NCBI GenBank assembly: GCA_025964465.1
Contig: JAOPYS010000264.1
Span: 1-17,778, forward strand
DNA length: 17,778 bases
Source: Thermoleophilia bacterium
GTDB lineage: Bacteria; Actinomycetota; Thermoleophilia; Gaiellales; SKUG01
Reading direction: 5' to 3'
Within the stretch, counting starts at the first letter, position 1. Every line of letters begins with the position of its first letter. This document shows positions 7,941 through 14,166 of this stretch, in pieces. The translations under genes were made by a program, and so were the position numbers. The notes below the pieces were generated by a model. The model did no database searches and was not told the DNA's origin. It saw nothing but the letters and a program-made list of their open reading frames with translations.

Positions 7941-8926
7941 GCAATGCAGGTGTCACTCGGCGGCGCGTGGCCGTGACGGGAGCGAGTGGGTTCGTCGGGA
8001 GCAAGGCAGCGGATTGGCTCGAGGAGCGCGGCCACGAGGTGCACCGCTTCGGGCGTCGCCCTGCCGAGCGCATCCCTGAGCCGGCGCGGGCGAGCTATCG
8101 AAGCTGGGACATCGAGGCCGGGCCGCTCGCCGACCCGCCCGAGGTCGACGCGGTCGTGCACTGCGCCGGCGCCGTCGACGACTGGGGCACCTTCGAGCCG
8201 TTCGAGCGCGCCAACGTGCAGGGCACGCGCACCGTGCTCGAGACCTGGCCCGACGCGCGCCTCGTGCACGTGTCGAGCGCCAGCGTGTACGACCCGCGCG
8301 CCGACCACTCGCTCGTGCGCGAGACCGACGCTGATCCGGCCGACCTCGCCGACACCGAGCGCGTGCGGTGGCTCAACGTCTATGGCCGCACGAAGCGCAT
8401 GGCCGAGAACGTGGTTGCGACGGAGGCGGGCGAACGTTCGATCATCCTGCGCCCACACGCGGTCTACGGCCCGGGTGACACGCAGCTGCTGCCGCGTCTG
8501 CTGGCCCGCGTGCGGTTCGGTCGCCTGGTGATGGTCGGCTCGCCGAAGGTGCGCGTGTCACTCACCCACGTCGACAACTTCTCGTACGCCATCCAGCTCG
8601 CGATCGAATCCGACGCCACCGGCGCCTTCAACATCTCCGATCCCACCGCGCCCCCGCTCGACACGAGCCTCAAGACCGCACTGCGCACGGTGGGCCGTCC
8701 CGAGCGGATCGCCTACCTGCCGTCCGGTCCGGTCTGGGCGCTCGCCTTCGCCGCGGAAGCCGCCTGCGGCTTCGGTCGGGGCCCCAAGCCGCCCGTCACG
8801 CGCTTCCAGCTGAGCCACCTCGTGCACGACTTCGTCTACGACCTCACCAAGGCCCGCGAGCAGCTCGGCTACGCCCCCGCCATCGACCTCCCCGCCGGCC
8901 TCGAGACCGTGGACCGCCCCGCCTGA
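7937..8926 (+). CDS. NAD(P)-dependent epimerase/3beta-HSD-family reductase, OleD-like
   Basis: A 329-residue extended short-chain dehydrogenase. The N-terminal Rossmann motif is TGASGFVG (G15-G21), and the catalytic Tyr and Lys are Y149-GRT-K153, with the Ser in VSSASVY. Several stretches match OleD as I recall it: CAGAVDDWG followed by NVQGTRTVLE, VYGPGDTQLLPRLLAR followed by GRLVMVG and HVDNFSYA, and PPVTRFQLS before a C-terminal YDLTKAREQLGYAP. OleD reduces the 2-alkyl-3-keto acid made by OleA to the beta-hydroxy acid, which OleC then closes to a beta-lactone. ATG 7937 overlaps the glycosyltransferase stop as ATGA. It is the last gene of the operon, and its stop is followed 26 bases later by the first palindromic repeat. 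A sugar or steroid dehydrogenase role is the alternative. The OleD-like assignment is the strongest of the three ole-type calls. Confidence 0.92.
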   Translation: MSNAGVTRRRVAVTGASGFVGSKAADWLEERGHEVHRFGRRPAERIPEPARASYRSWDIEAGPLADPPEVDAVVHCAGAVDDWGTFEPFERANVQGTRTVLETWPDARLVHVSSASVYDPRADHSLVRETDADPADLADTERVRWLNVYGRTKRMAENVVATEAGERSIILRPHAVYGPGDTQLLPRLLARVRFGRLVMVGSPKVRVSLTHVDNFSYAIQLAIESDATGAFNISDPTAPPLDTSLKTALRTVGRPERIAYLPSGPVWALAFAAEAACGFGRGPKPPVTRFQLSHLVHDFVYDLTKAREQLGYAPAIDLPAGLETVDRPA

Positions 8927-8952
8927 GGTCCGGTCCTCCCGTCTCCTCCTGC

Positions 8953-8997
8953 CTCCATCACCTGCCGTGCCGTGTTGGAGTGCGTTCGGTGATGGAG
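8953..8997. repeat. REP-like palindromic repeat, copy 1
   Basis: A 45 bp imperfect palindrome. The 10 bp outer arms CTCCATCACC and GGTGATGGAG are fully complementary, and the pairing extends one more base on each side to 11 bp at 8952-8962/8988-8998. The inner part can form a second short stem, CGTGC against GTGCG with two G-T wobbles. It starts 26 bases after the reductase stop, so it could also act as a transcription stop or mRNA-end hairpin. A 7-nt spacer separates it from copy 2. Confidence 0.85.
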
Positions 8998-9004
8998 GTG
9001 GTAG

Positions 9005-9049
9005 CTCCATCACCTTCCGTGCCGTGTCGGAGTGCGTTCGGTGATGGAG
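9005..9049. repeat. REP-like palindromic repeat, copy 2
   Basis: The second 45 bp copy, 52 nt downstream of copy 1 and differing from it at only a few positions, mostly in the variable 11th to 13th bases and the loop. The outer arms CTCCATCACC and GGTGATGGAG are intact. The right arm of copy 1 and the left arm of this copy can also pair with each other across a 7-nt loop, giving an alternative hairpin. Confidence 0.85.
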
Positions 9050-9065
9050 GTGTGATGGGAGGGGT

Positions 9066-9134
9066 CGTGACCTGTCACGGGATCGTGCGGAAGTGGTGAC
9101 GCTCTTGTCACAGTGCGCGCGGATCTCGTTACAC
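9066..9134 (+). promoter_or_regulatory. Candidate promoter/operator with two GTGAC/GTCAC inverted repeats
   Basis: Upstream of the AbiEi/DUF559 gene lie two inverted repeats with the same half-site: CGTGAC-CT-GTCACG (9066-9079) and GTGAC-6 nt-GTCAC (9096-9111). The second overlaps TTGTCA (9105-9110), which resembles a -35 box; TTACAC (9129-9134) could be a weak -10 at 18 nt spacing. AbiEi-type antitoxins carry winged-helix domains and are known to repress their own promoters, so these could be autoregulatory operators. This is pattern recognition without experimental support. Confidence 0.35.
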
Positions 9135-9155
9135 GCGCGCAGCCACGCTTCCTGC

Positions 9156-10079
9156 ATGGCCCGATCACGAGACATCGACAGGACGATCAACCAGCTCGCC
9201 GCGCGACACCACTCCGTGGTGCACGCGCGAGCGCTCCGTGCGTTCGGCATCCCCCGCGGGCCAGTGCAGCGTCGCACTGCGGACCGATGGATGCGGGTGA
9301 TCCTCCCGCAGACCTACGGCGTCGGCCCGCACGCCGAGTCGCCGACGGCCGAGATGCTCCGGTCCGCCGGCCTGCTGTTCGCGGGACGCGGTGCCCGCCT
9401 GTCGGGACCGACGGCGGGCGCCGTCACTGGAGTGTGGAGCCGCGGGAGCGACGAGGTTCACGTCAGTGCGCCTGGACTCCGCAAGACGCGGCTCGAGCCG
9501 TTCGTGTTCCACCGCACGCAGACCGAACGGTTCGCGCGCCGCGGCCGGGTCATCGACGGATTCGCGGTGCCGCATCCACTCGACCTGTGCGCCGACCTTG
9601 CGCGCAGCCTTTCCAGCCTGCAACTCGCGCACGTGGTCGACCGATCGAGGTACCAGGAGCTGGTCACTCTCGAGGGGATCGACGCGCTCTGCGAGCAGTG
9701 GGCCGGTGTGCCCTTCGTCACGGTACTGCGCGAGGCGCGGGACCTGGTCCGCGGTGGCTCAGCGGGAACGAGGAGCGTGTCGGAGGACATCCTGCATCAG
9801 GCACTCCTTCGTGCGGGGATCCCGCCGACGCACGTCAACGTGCGCGGCATCCTCGGCGTGCCGAGCGACGAGCCGGACTTCGTCTGGCTGGACCGGCGGC
9901 TCAACGTGGAGGTCGACGGTCGCCAGCACGACGAGCCGGAGCAGCGGGCCCTGGATGGCGCCCGCGACGAGGTCATGCGATCGCTCGGCATTCGCGTGAC
10001 GCGCTTCCGAGCAGCCGACGTGCGGCGCCGCCCCGGGTGGGTCGTCCAGCAGATCCGGGCCGCACTGCGCGCAGGGTGA
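9156..10079 (+). CDS. AbiEi-like winged-helix plus DUF559 (PD-(D/E)XK-type) protein
   Basis: A 307-residue protein with two recognisable parts. Residues 1-55 (DIDRTINQLAARHHSVVHAR, then RRTADRWMRVILPQTYGVG) match the winged-helix head of actinobacterial AbiEi-family antitoxin-like proteins. Near the C-terminus, EPDFVWLDRRLNVEVDGRQH (E239-H258) followed by RALDGARDEVMRSLGIRVTRF matches DUF559, a Vsr-related nuclease-like fold. D241, E252 and D254 are the likely metal-binding acids. Whether such proteins cleave DNA is not established to my knowledge. ATG 9156 is chosen because homologous heads begin near here. A GTG at 9093 would add 21 residues and has only a poorly spaced GGAAG. No AbiEii-like nucleotidyltransferase toxin lies beside it, so it is an orphan rather than a full type IV pair. 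Palindromic repeat pairs flank it on both sides. Family call is confident; function is unknown. Confidence 0.85.
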   Translation: MARSRDIDRTINQLAARHHSVVHARALRAFGIPRGPVQRRTADRWMRVILPQTYGVGPHAESPTAEMLRSAGLLFAGRGARLSGPTAGAVTGVWSRGSDEVHVSAPGLRKTRLEPFVFHRTQTERFARRGRVIDGFAVPHPLDLCADLARSLSSLQLAHVVDRSRYQELVTLEGIDALCEQWAGVPFVTVLREARDLVRGGSAGTRSVSEDILHQALLRAGIPPTHVNVRGILGVPSDEPDFVWLDRRLNVEVDGRQHDEPEQRALDGARDEVMRSLGIRVTRFRAADVRRRPGWVVQQIRAALRAG

Positions 10080-10084
10080 TCAAA

Positions 10085-10129
10085 CTCCATCACCGAACGT
10101 GCCGCACCTGAGTGCGGAACGTGATGGAG
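10085..10129. repeat. REP-like palindromic repeat, copy 3
   Basis: The third 45 bp copy, starting 5 bases after the stop of the DUF559 gene. The outer arms CTCCATCAC and GTGATGGAG are intact over 9 bp. The inside is the most diverged of the four copies and can form its own stem, CCGCAC against GTGCGG with loop CTGA. It pairs with copy 4 at the same 52-nt period seen on the other side of the gene. Confidence 0.8.
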
Positions 10130-10136
10130 GCTCCGG

Positions 10137-10181
10137 CTGCATCACCGTTCGTGCCGCTGTGGAGTACGTTCGGTGATGGAG
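10137..10181. repeat. REP-like palindromic repeat, copy 4
   Basis: The fourth 45 bp copy, 52 nt after copy 3 with a 7-nt spacer. The left arm carries one change (CTGCATCACC) and the right arm GGTGATGGAG is intact. In the inner stem the G-T wobble of the other copies is replaced by A-T (position 30 is A), a change that keeps pairing. The downstream 112 bases to the P450 start hold no gene. Confidence 0.8.
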
Positions 10182-10226
10182 GCGATCGAAAGAGGCGCGG
10201 ACGGCGCGGGCGCCGGAAGGCCGCAG

Positions 10227-10256
10227 GCGTTTCGGTGGGGGCGTGGGCGGAAACGC
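10227..10256. promoter_or_regulatory. Inverted repeat upstream of the tandem P450 genes
   Basis: Seven-base arms GCGTTTC (10227-10233) and GAAACGC (10250-10256) are separated by 16 bases, 37 bases before the P450 start. It may be an operator or a leader hairpin. It is the only symmetrical element seen between the palindromic repeats and the gene. No clear -10 or -35 box was found. Low confidence. Confidence 0.25.
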
Positions 10257-10293
10257 ACCACGAGCGAAGCAACGCCGAAGCGGGGAACCCCAC

Positions 10294-11607
10294 GTGAGCT
10301 GTCCCATCGACCACGGCGGCGCGGCGGCGATCGCCGATGCCGCCGCCCTGCACTTCCCGGACGTGCGGCCCGGCGACCCGCGCGCCAAGCGCAACGAGCA
10401 CCGGTTGTTCCGGGCCTCGCAGCGGCTCATGTGGTACTTCAACATGTACGCCCGCTGGCGCGGGAAGCGCGGCGCGGACGTGGTGAAGATCCCGTTCCTG
10501 GGCTACGGCATCAACGGCGCCGTCGCCGTGCGCGAGATGCTGCTCGACGAGGCGCGCTTCCCCAACACCAACTCCAAGCCCGACACCGTGCTGCTGTCGC
10601 AGGTCGTCGGCCCCGAGTCGCTCACCAACCAGAACGGCGAGCCGCACAAGGTCCTCCGTCGCAAGCTGGTCGACCTGTTCACGCCCAAGTACGTGCGCGA
10701 GCTGTGCGACCGCGTGCTGACACCCGTGATGGACGACCTCGAGGCGCGCCTGCGCGCCGGCGAGACCGTCGACATGGCGCACTTCACCAAGGTGATGACC
10801 GGCAGCATCGTCGCCGACCTCAACGGCGAGACCTTCTCGTCCGTGGCGGAGCAGTCGGCGCGCGCCTACGAGCTGTCGGAGCTCGGCCGCACCTTGGCCA
10901 ACATGATCCCGGCGCGCCTGCGCGCGTTCACGCCCAAGGAGCTGAAGCTCGTCAACGAGCGGCTCGACCTGCTCATCGAGGGGCTCGAGGAGACGTACGA
11001 GGCGGGCGACGAGGCGACCGTGCCCGGCCGCTTCAAGGCGCGCGACGTGCCGTGGGACGTCGCCCGCGGCATCCTCGTCGTGCTCATCCTCGGCGGTCTC
11101 GAGACCACGCAGTCGGGTGGCTCGCGCATCGTCGCGTTGCTGAGTGACACCAACCAGTGGGGACCGCTGCGCGCCAATCCGGGCGCGATCATGGACACGA
11201 TCGACGAGAGCATCCGCGTCACCACGCCGGTGCCGATCATCACGCGCTGGGTGGGCGAGGACACGGTCTTCCGCGGCGCCAAGATGAAGAAGGACAAGCT
11301 CGTCGTGGCCTTCCTCAACAACGCCGTGCGCGACCAGCGCGTCGTGCCCGACGGCGGCGACTTCTGCCCCGCGCGCGAGATCCCCCGCGAGCTGCGCCAG
11401 CTGCACTTCGGCGCCGGCCCGCACTTCTGCATCGGCAACAACCTCGCGCGCGAGGAGATGCGCATGCTCATGGAGCGCATCCTCGCCGTGCCCGGCGAGC
11501 TCGAGGTCGTCGACCGCACGTACGCGAAGCAGGTGCTCATCCCCACCTACAAGCACCTCATGGTGCGCGTGCGCCCGGTGGCCACCGCGCCGGCGTCCGC
11601 TGCGTGA
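10294..11607 (+). CDS. Cytochrome P450 (second of three, tandem pair)
   Basis: A 437-residue P450 with haem loop FGAGPHFCIGNNLA (Cys379), I-helix LGGLETTQSG (E270, T271, T272) and ExxR E305/R308. GTG 10294 follows GGGGAA (10282-10287) at 6 nt spacing. A longer frame from 10243 runs into intergenic sequence and is rejected. The first 30 or so residues (SCPIDHGGAAAIADAAALHF) are an extension the next P450 lacks. The C-helix region reads LTNQNGEPHKVLRRK, so the usual acidic DGP before the His is replaced by QNG. It is highly similar to the following P450 along its length (for example RFPNTNSKPDTVL, LFTPKYVRELCDRVLT, MKKDKLV), which indicates tandem duplication. It overlaps that gene by 4 bases. 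Its substrate is unknown. It may act on the product of the upstream Ole-like operon. Confidence 0.95.
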   Translation: MSCPIDHGGAAAIADAAALHFPDVRPGDPRAKRNEHRLFRASQRLMWYFNMYARWRGKRGADVVKIPFLGYGINGAVAVREMLLDEARFPNTNSKPDTVLLSQVVGPESLTNQNGEPHKVLRRKLVDLFTPKYVRELCDRVLTPVMDDLEARLRAGETVDMAHFTKVMTGSIVADLNGETFSSVAEQSARAYELSELGRTLANMIPARLRAFTPKELKLVNERLDLLIEGLEETYEAGDEATVPGRFKARDVPWDVARGILVVLILGGLETTQSGGSRIVALLSDTNQWGPLRANPGAIMDTIDESIRVTTPVPIITRWVGEDTVFRGAKMKKDKLVVAFLNNAVRDQRVVPDGGDFCPAREIPRELRQLHFGAGPHFCIGNNLAREEMRMLMERILAVPGELEVVDRTYAKQVLIPTYKHLMVRVRPVATAPASAA

Positions 11608-12827
11608 CCGTCGCCCTCGGAAACCCCGGGTCGAAGCTCGCGCGGCGGCATGAGCGCCGCCTGTTCCGCGCGTCGCAGCCGCTGTTCTGGTTGTTCAACA
11701 TGTACGCCAGGCTGCGTCGCCGCGAGGTCGTGAAGGTGCCGTTCCTCGGCTACGCCGTCAACGGCGCCGTCGCCGTGCGCGAGGTGCTGCTCGACGCCGA
11801 GCGCTTCCCCAACACCAACTCCAAGCCCGACACCGTGCTCGTCACGCAGCTCGTGGGGCCGCAGTCGCTCACCAACCAGAACGGCCCGCCGCACAAGGCG
11901 CTGCGCTCGCAGCTGCAGGACCTGTTCACGCCCAAGTACGTGCGCGAGCTGTGCGACCGCGTGCTCACCGACCCCATCGCCGAGTTCCGCGAGACGCTCG
12001 CCTCGGGTGGCACGGCCGACGTCGCGCGCCTCGCCCGCATCATCACCGGCACGATCGTGATGAGCATGAACGGCGAGCACCGCACCGGCACCGAGCGCGA
12101 CGAGCGCGCCCTCGAGCTCACCGACATCGGCCGCCAGATCGCCTCGATGGTGCCGGCGCGCCTCAAGGCCGTCGGCGACTCGCGCGTCGCGACGGCCGAG
12201 GCCCTCGTCGAACGGCTCATCGTCGGCGTGCGCGAGACTTACGAGGCGGGTGACGAGGGCACCATCCCCGGTCGCATGAAGGCGCGCGGCATCCCGTGGG
12301 AGGTGGCGCGCGGGCTCATCGTCGTGCTCATCCTCGGCGGCACCGAGACCACCCAGTCCGGCTCCGCGCGCCTCGTCGCGATGCTCTGCGACACCGACCA
12401 GCTCGGGCGGCTGCGCGCCGACCACGACCTGCTCGACAACACGCTCGACGAGGGGCTGCGCGCCTGCACGCCTGTGCCGATCATCACGCGCTGGGTCGCG
12501 GAGGACACGACGTTCCGCGGCGCGCGGATGAAGAAGGACAAGCTCGTCATCACCTTCCTCAACAACGCCGTGCGCGACCGCTCCGTGATCGAGCGCGGCG
12601 GCGAGTTCGACATCGGTCGGGAGATCCCGCGCGAGCTGCGCCAGATCCACTTCGGTGCCGGCCCGCACTTCTGCCTCGGGTTCAACCTCGCCCGCCGCGA
12701 GATCACGATGATGCTCGAGGCGATCCTCGACCTGCCGCGCGAGGTCGAGGTGGTCGAGCGCGAGTACGCCGACAAGGTGCTCATGCCGGCGTACCGCAAG
12801 CTGCTCATCCGCATGAAGCCCGCCTGA
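11604..12827 (+). CDS. Cytochrome P450 (third of three, tandem pair)
   Basis: A 407-residue P450. The haem loop is FGAGPHFCLGFNLA (Cys357), the I-helix LGGTETTQSG (E248, T249, T250) and the ExxR pair E283/R286. GTG 11604 overlaps the preceding P450 stop (GTGA), and the protein begins directly with TVALGNPGSKLARRHERRLF, without the N-terminal extension of its neighbour. The C-helix stretch is LTNQNGPPHKALRSQ. The third base-contacting Arg seen in the other two is Ser here. The segment VIERGGEFDIGREIPRELR is identical or almost identical to the first P450, which suggests all three share an ancestor. No ferredoxin or ferredoxin reductase is encoded in the window, so electrons must come from elsewhere. 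Two coupled P450s may carry out consecutive oxidations or form a heteromeric step. Confidence 0.95.
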   Translation: MTVALGNPGSKLARRHERRLFRASQPLFWLFNMYARLRRREVVKVPFLGYAVNGAVAVREVLLDAERFPNTNSKPDTVLVTQLVGPQSLTNQNGPPHKALRSQLQDLFTPKYVRELCDRVLTDPIAEFRETLASGGTADVARLARIITGTIVMSMNGEHRTGTERDERALELTDIGRQIASMVPARLKAVGDSRVATAEALVERLIVGVRETYEAGDEGTIPGRMKARGIPWEVARGLIVVLILGGTETTQSGSARLVAMLCDTDQLGRLRADHDLLDNTLDEGLRACTPVPIITRWVAEDTTFRGARMKKDKLVITFLNNAVRDRSVIERGGEFDIGREIPRELRQIHFGAGPHFCLGFNLARREITMMLEAILDLPREVEVVEREYADKVLMPAYRKLLIRMKPA

Positions 12828-12835
12828 TCCGGGCA

Positions 12836-12854
12836 GCCCGCACCGCGAGCGGGC
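12836..12854 (+). terminator. GC-rich hairpin after the P450 pair
   Basis: GCCCGC (12836-12841) and GCGGGC (12849-12854) flank a 7-nt loop in the 46 bp gap between the third P450 and the MFS gene. An alternative outer stem, AGCCCGC with GCGGGCT (12855-12861), is also possible. No T-run follows, so it is at best a weak terminator or attenuator, and the MFS gene may still be co-transcribed. Confidence 0.3.
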
Positions 12855-12873
12855 GCGGGCTCGATAGGCAGGT

Positions 12874-14148
12874 GTGAACCGCAGGTCGACCACGCTGCTC
12901 ATCGCCGGCTCCGGCGCGTCCCTGTTCGGGGACGGCATGTTCGTGGTCGCGATCGGGTTCGCCGTGCTCGCCTGCGGTGGCGGATCGGGCGCGCTGGGCG
13001 TGATCCTGCTCGCCGGCGTCGGCACGATCTTCGCGTGCATCCTCCCGGCGGGGGTGTTCGTCGACCGCGCCTCGCGGCGCCTCGTCGTCGGCTGCGCGGA
13101 CCTCGCCCGCGGCACCCTGCAGCTCGTGGCCGCATACATCGTGTCGATGGACCACGCGCAGTGGTGGTACCTGCTCCCGACCTCCATCCTGTTCGGGGCG
13201 GCGACCGCGCTCTACCAACCGGCGTCGATGTCGCTCGTGGCCGAGGTCGTCCCCTCCGAGCAGCTCGAGCAGGTCAACGGAACGATCCAGGCGCTGCGCG
13301 GGCTGGGCCTCGTCCTCGGCGGCGCGATCGCCGGCATCGTCGTGGCGCGCTCCGGCCCCGTGCCGGTGATGGTGATCGATGCCGCGACCTTCCTGCTCTG
13401 TGCGCTGTGCATCCTCGGCATCACCACGCGGCGCGACGACGAGCGCACGCCGGCGCGTCCGCAGACCGAACGCGACGTGCGGCGCGACCTACGCGAGGCC
13501 GTCGCCGTCGTGCGGGAGAATCGCTGGCTGCGCCACGGGCTGCTGCTCATCACCGGGTTCGTGGTCGTCTCCTACGGGCCGATCCAGGTGATCGGGCCGG
13601 AGGCTGCGCGCGACGCGGCGGGCGCCGCCGGGGTCTCGGCGGCCGAGCTGTGGTCGTGGATCTCGGCCGCGACCGCCGTCGGCATCATCGTGGGCGGCGT
13701 GACGGCGTTCGTGCGCCCGCCCGGGGCGATGATGCGCATCGTGCGCGTGCTGCTCGTCGTCGGCGGGCTCGGACCGCTCGCGCTCTCGGCCGGCGTGGAA
13801 CCCGTGCTCACCCTGCCGGGCTTCGCCGCGATCGGCGGGGCCATGGGCCTGTTCACCGCGGGGTGGGAATCGGCCAAGCAGTCCAGGGTCGACGCCGGGA
13901 TGCTCGCGCGCATCGCCTCCCTCGACATGTTCGCGCAGCTCGTCGGCATGCTCGCCGGCGTGGCCGCCGCCGCGCTGCTCGCGACCTTCGTCAGCGCGGA
14001 CGCCGTGCTCGTCTGGGTCGGCGTCGGGTGCGTGCTGCTCGCCGGCACCTCGCTGCTGAGCCGCCCGCTCACCGAGATCTTCCACGTGCGCGCCGGCGAG
14101 CGCGCTCGCGCGCGCGAGGCGACGGCGGCCGCAGCCACGACCGCCTGA
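12874..14148 (+). CDS. MFS transporter, EntS/DHA3-like efflux protein
   Basis: A 424-residue major facilitator protein of the drug- or siderophore-efflux type (MFS_3/EntS-like). It has about 12 hydrophobic segments. The loop 2-3 motif is GVFVDRASRRLVV. A second family motif is ALYQPASMSLVAEVVPSEQLEQ-, typical of this group. The central cytoplasmic loop is charged (TTRRDDERTPARPQTERDVR) and the C-terminal tail is Ala/Arg-rich. GTG 12874 is chosen because the first helix (TTLLIAGSGASLFGDGMFVV) begins a few residues later and no ATG is available before it. It has AGGCAGG very close upstream. It lies 46 bases after the P450 pair on the same strand, so export of the oxidised metabolite or self-protection is plausible inference. 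It ends 18 bases from the convergent DUF2510 gene. Confidence 0.9.
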   Translation: MNRRSTTLLIAGSGASLFGDGMFVVAIGFAVLACGGGSGALGVILLAGVGTIFACILPAGVFVDRASRRLVVGCADLARGTLQLVAAYIVSMDHAQWWYLLPTSILFGAATALYQPASMSLVAEVVPSEQLEQVNGTIQALRGLGLVLGGAIAGIVVARSGPVPVMVIDAATFLLCALCILGITTRRDDERTPARPQTERDVRRDLREAVAVVRENRWLRHGLLLITGFVVVSYGPIQVIGPEAARDAAGAAGVSAAELWSWISAATAVGIIVGGVTAFVRPPGAMMRIVRVLLVVGGLGPLALSAGVEPVLTLPGFAAIGGAMGLFTAGWESAKQSRVDAGMLARIASLDMFAQLVGMLAGVAAAALLATFVSADAVLVWVGVGCVLLAGTSLLSRPLTEIFHVRAGERARAREATAAAATTA

Positions 14149-14166
14149 GCGCTCCTTCGCAGTTGC

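Noticed and set aside
9156..10079. Complete type IV AbiE toxin-antitoxin system
   Set aside because: Only the AbiEi-like winged-helix head is present, fused to DUF559. No AbiEii-type nucleotidyltransferase is next to it.
8953..10181. CRISPR array
   Set aside because: Only two pairs of palindromic units with 7-nt spacers exist, and a gene lies between them. There are no 30-40 nt unique spacers and no cas genes.
11157..11603. Extended start of the third P450 inside the second P450
   Set aside because: The extension is low-complexity Arg/Ala/His sequence; GTG at 11604 gives a normal P450 N-terminus and the usual 4-base overlap.
14149..14166. Bidirectional terminator between the MFS and DUF2510 genes
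   Set aside because: The 18-base gap has no convincing inverted repeat or T-run.
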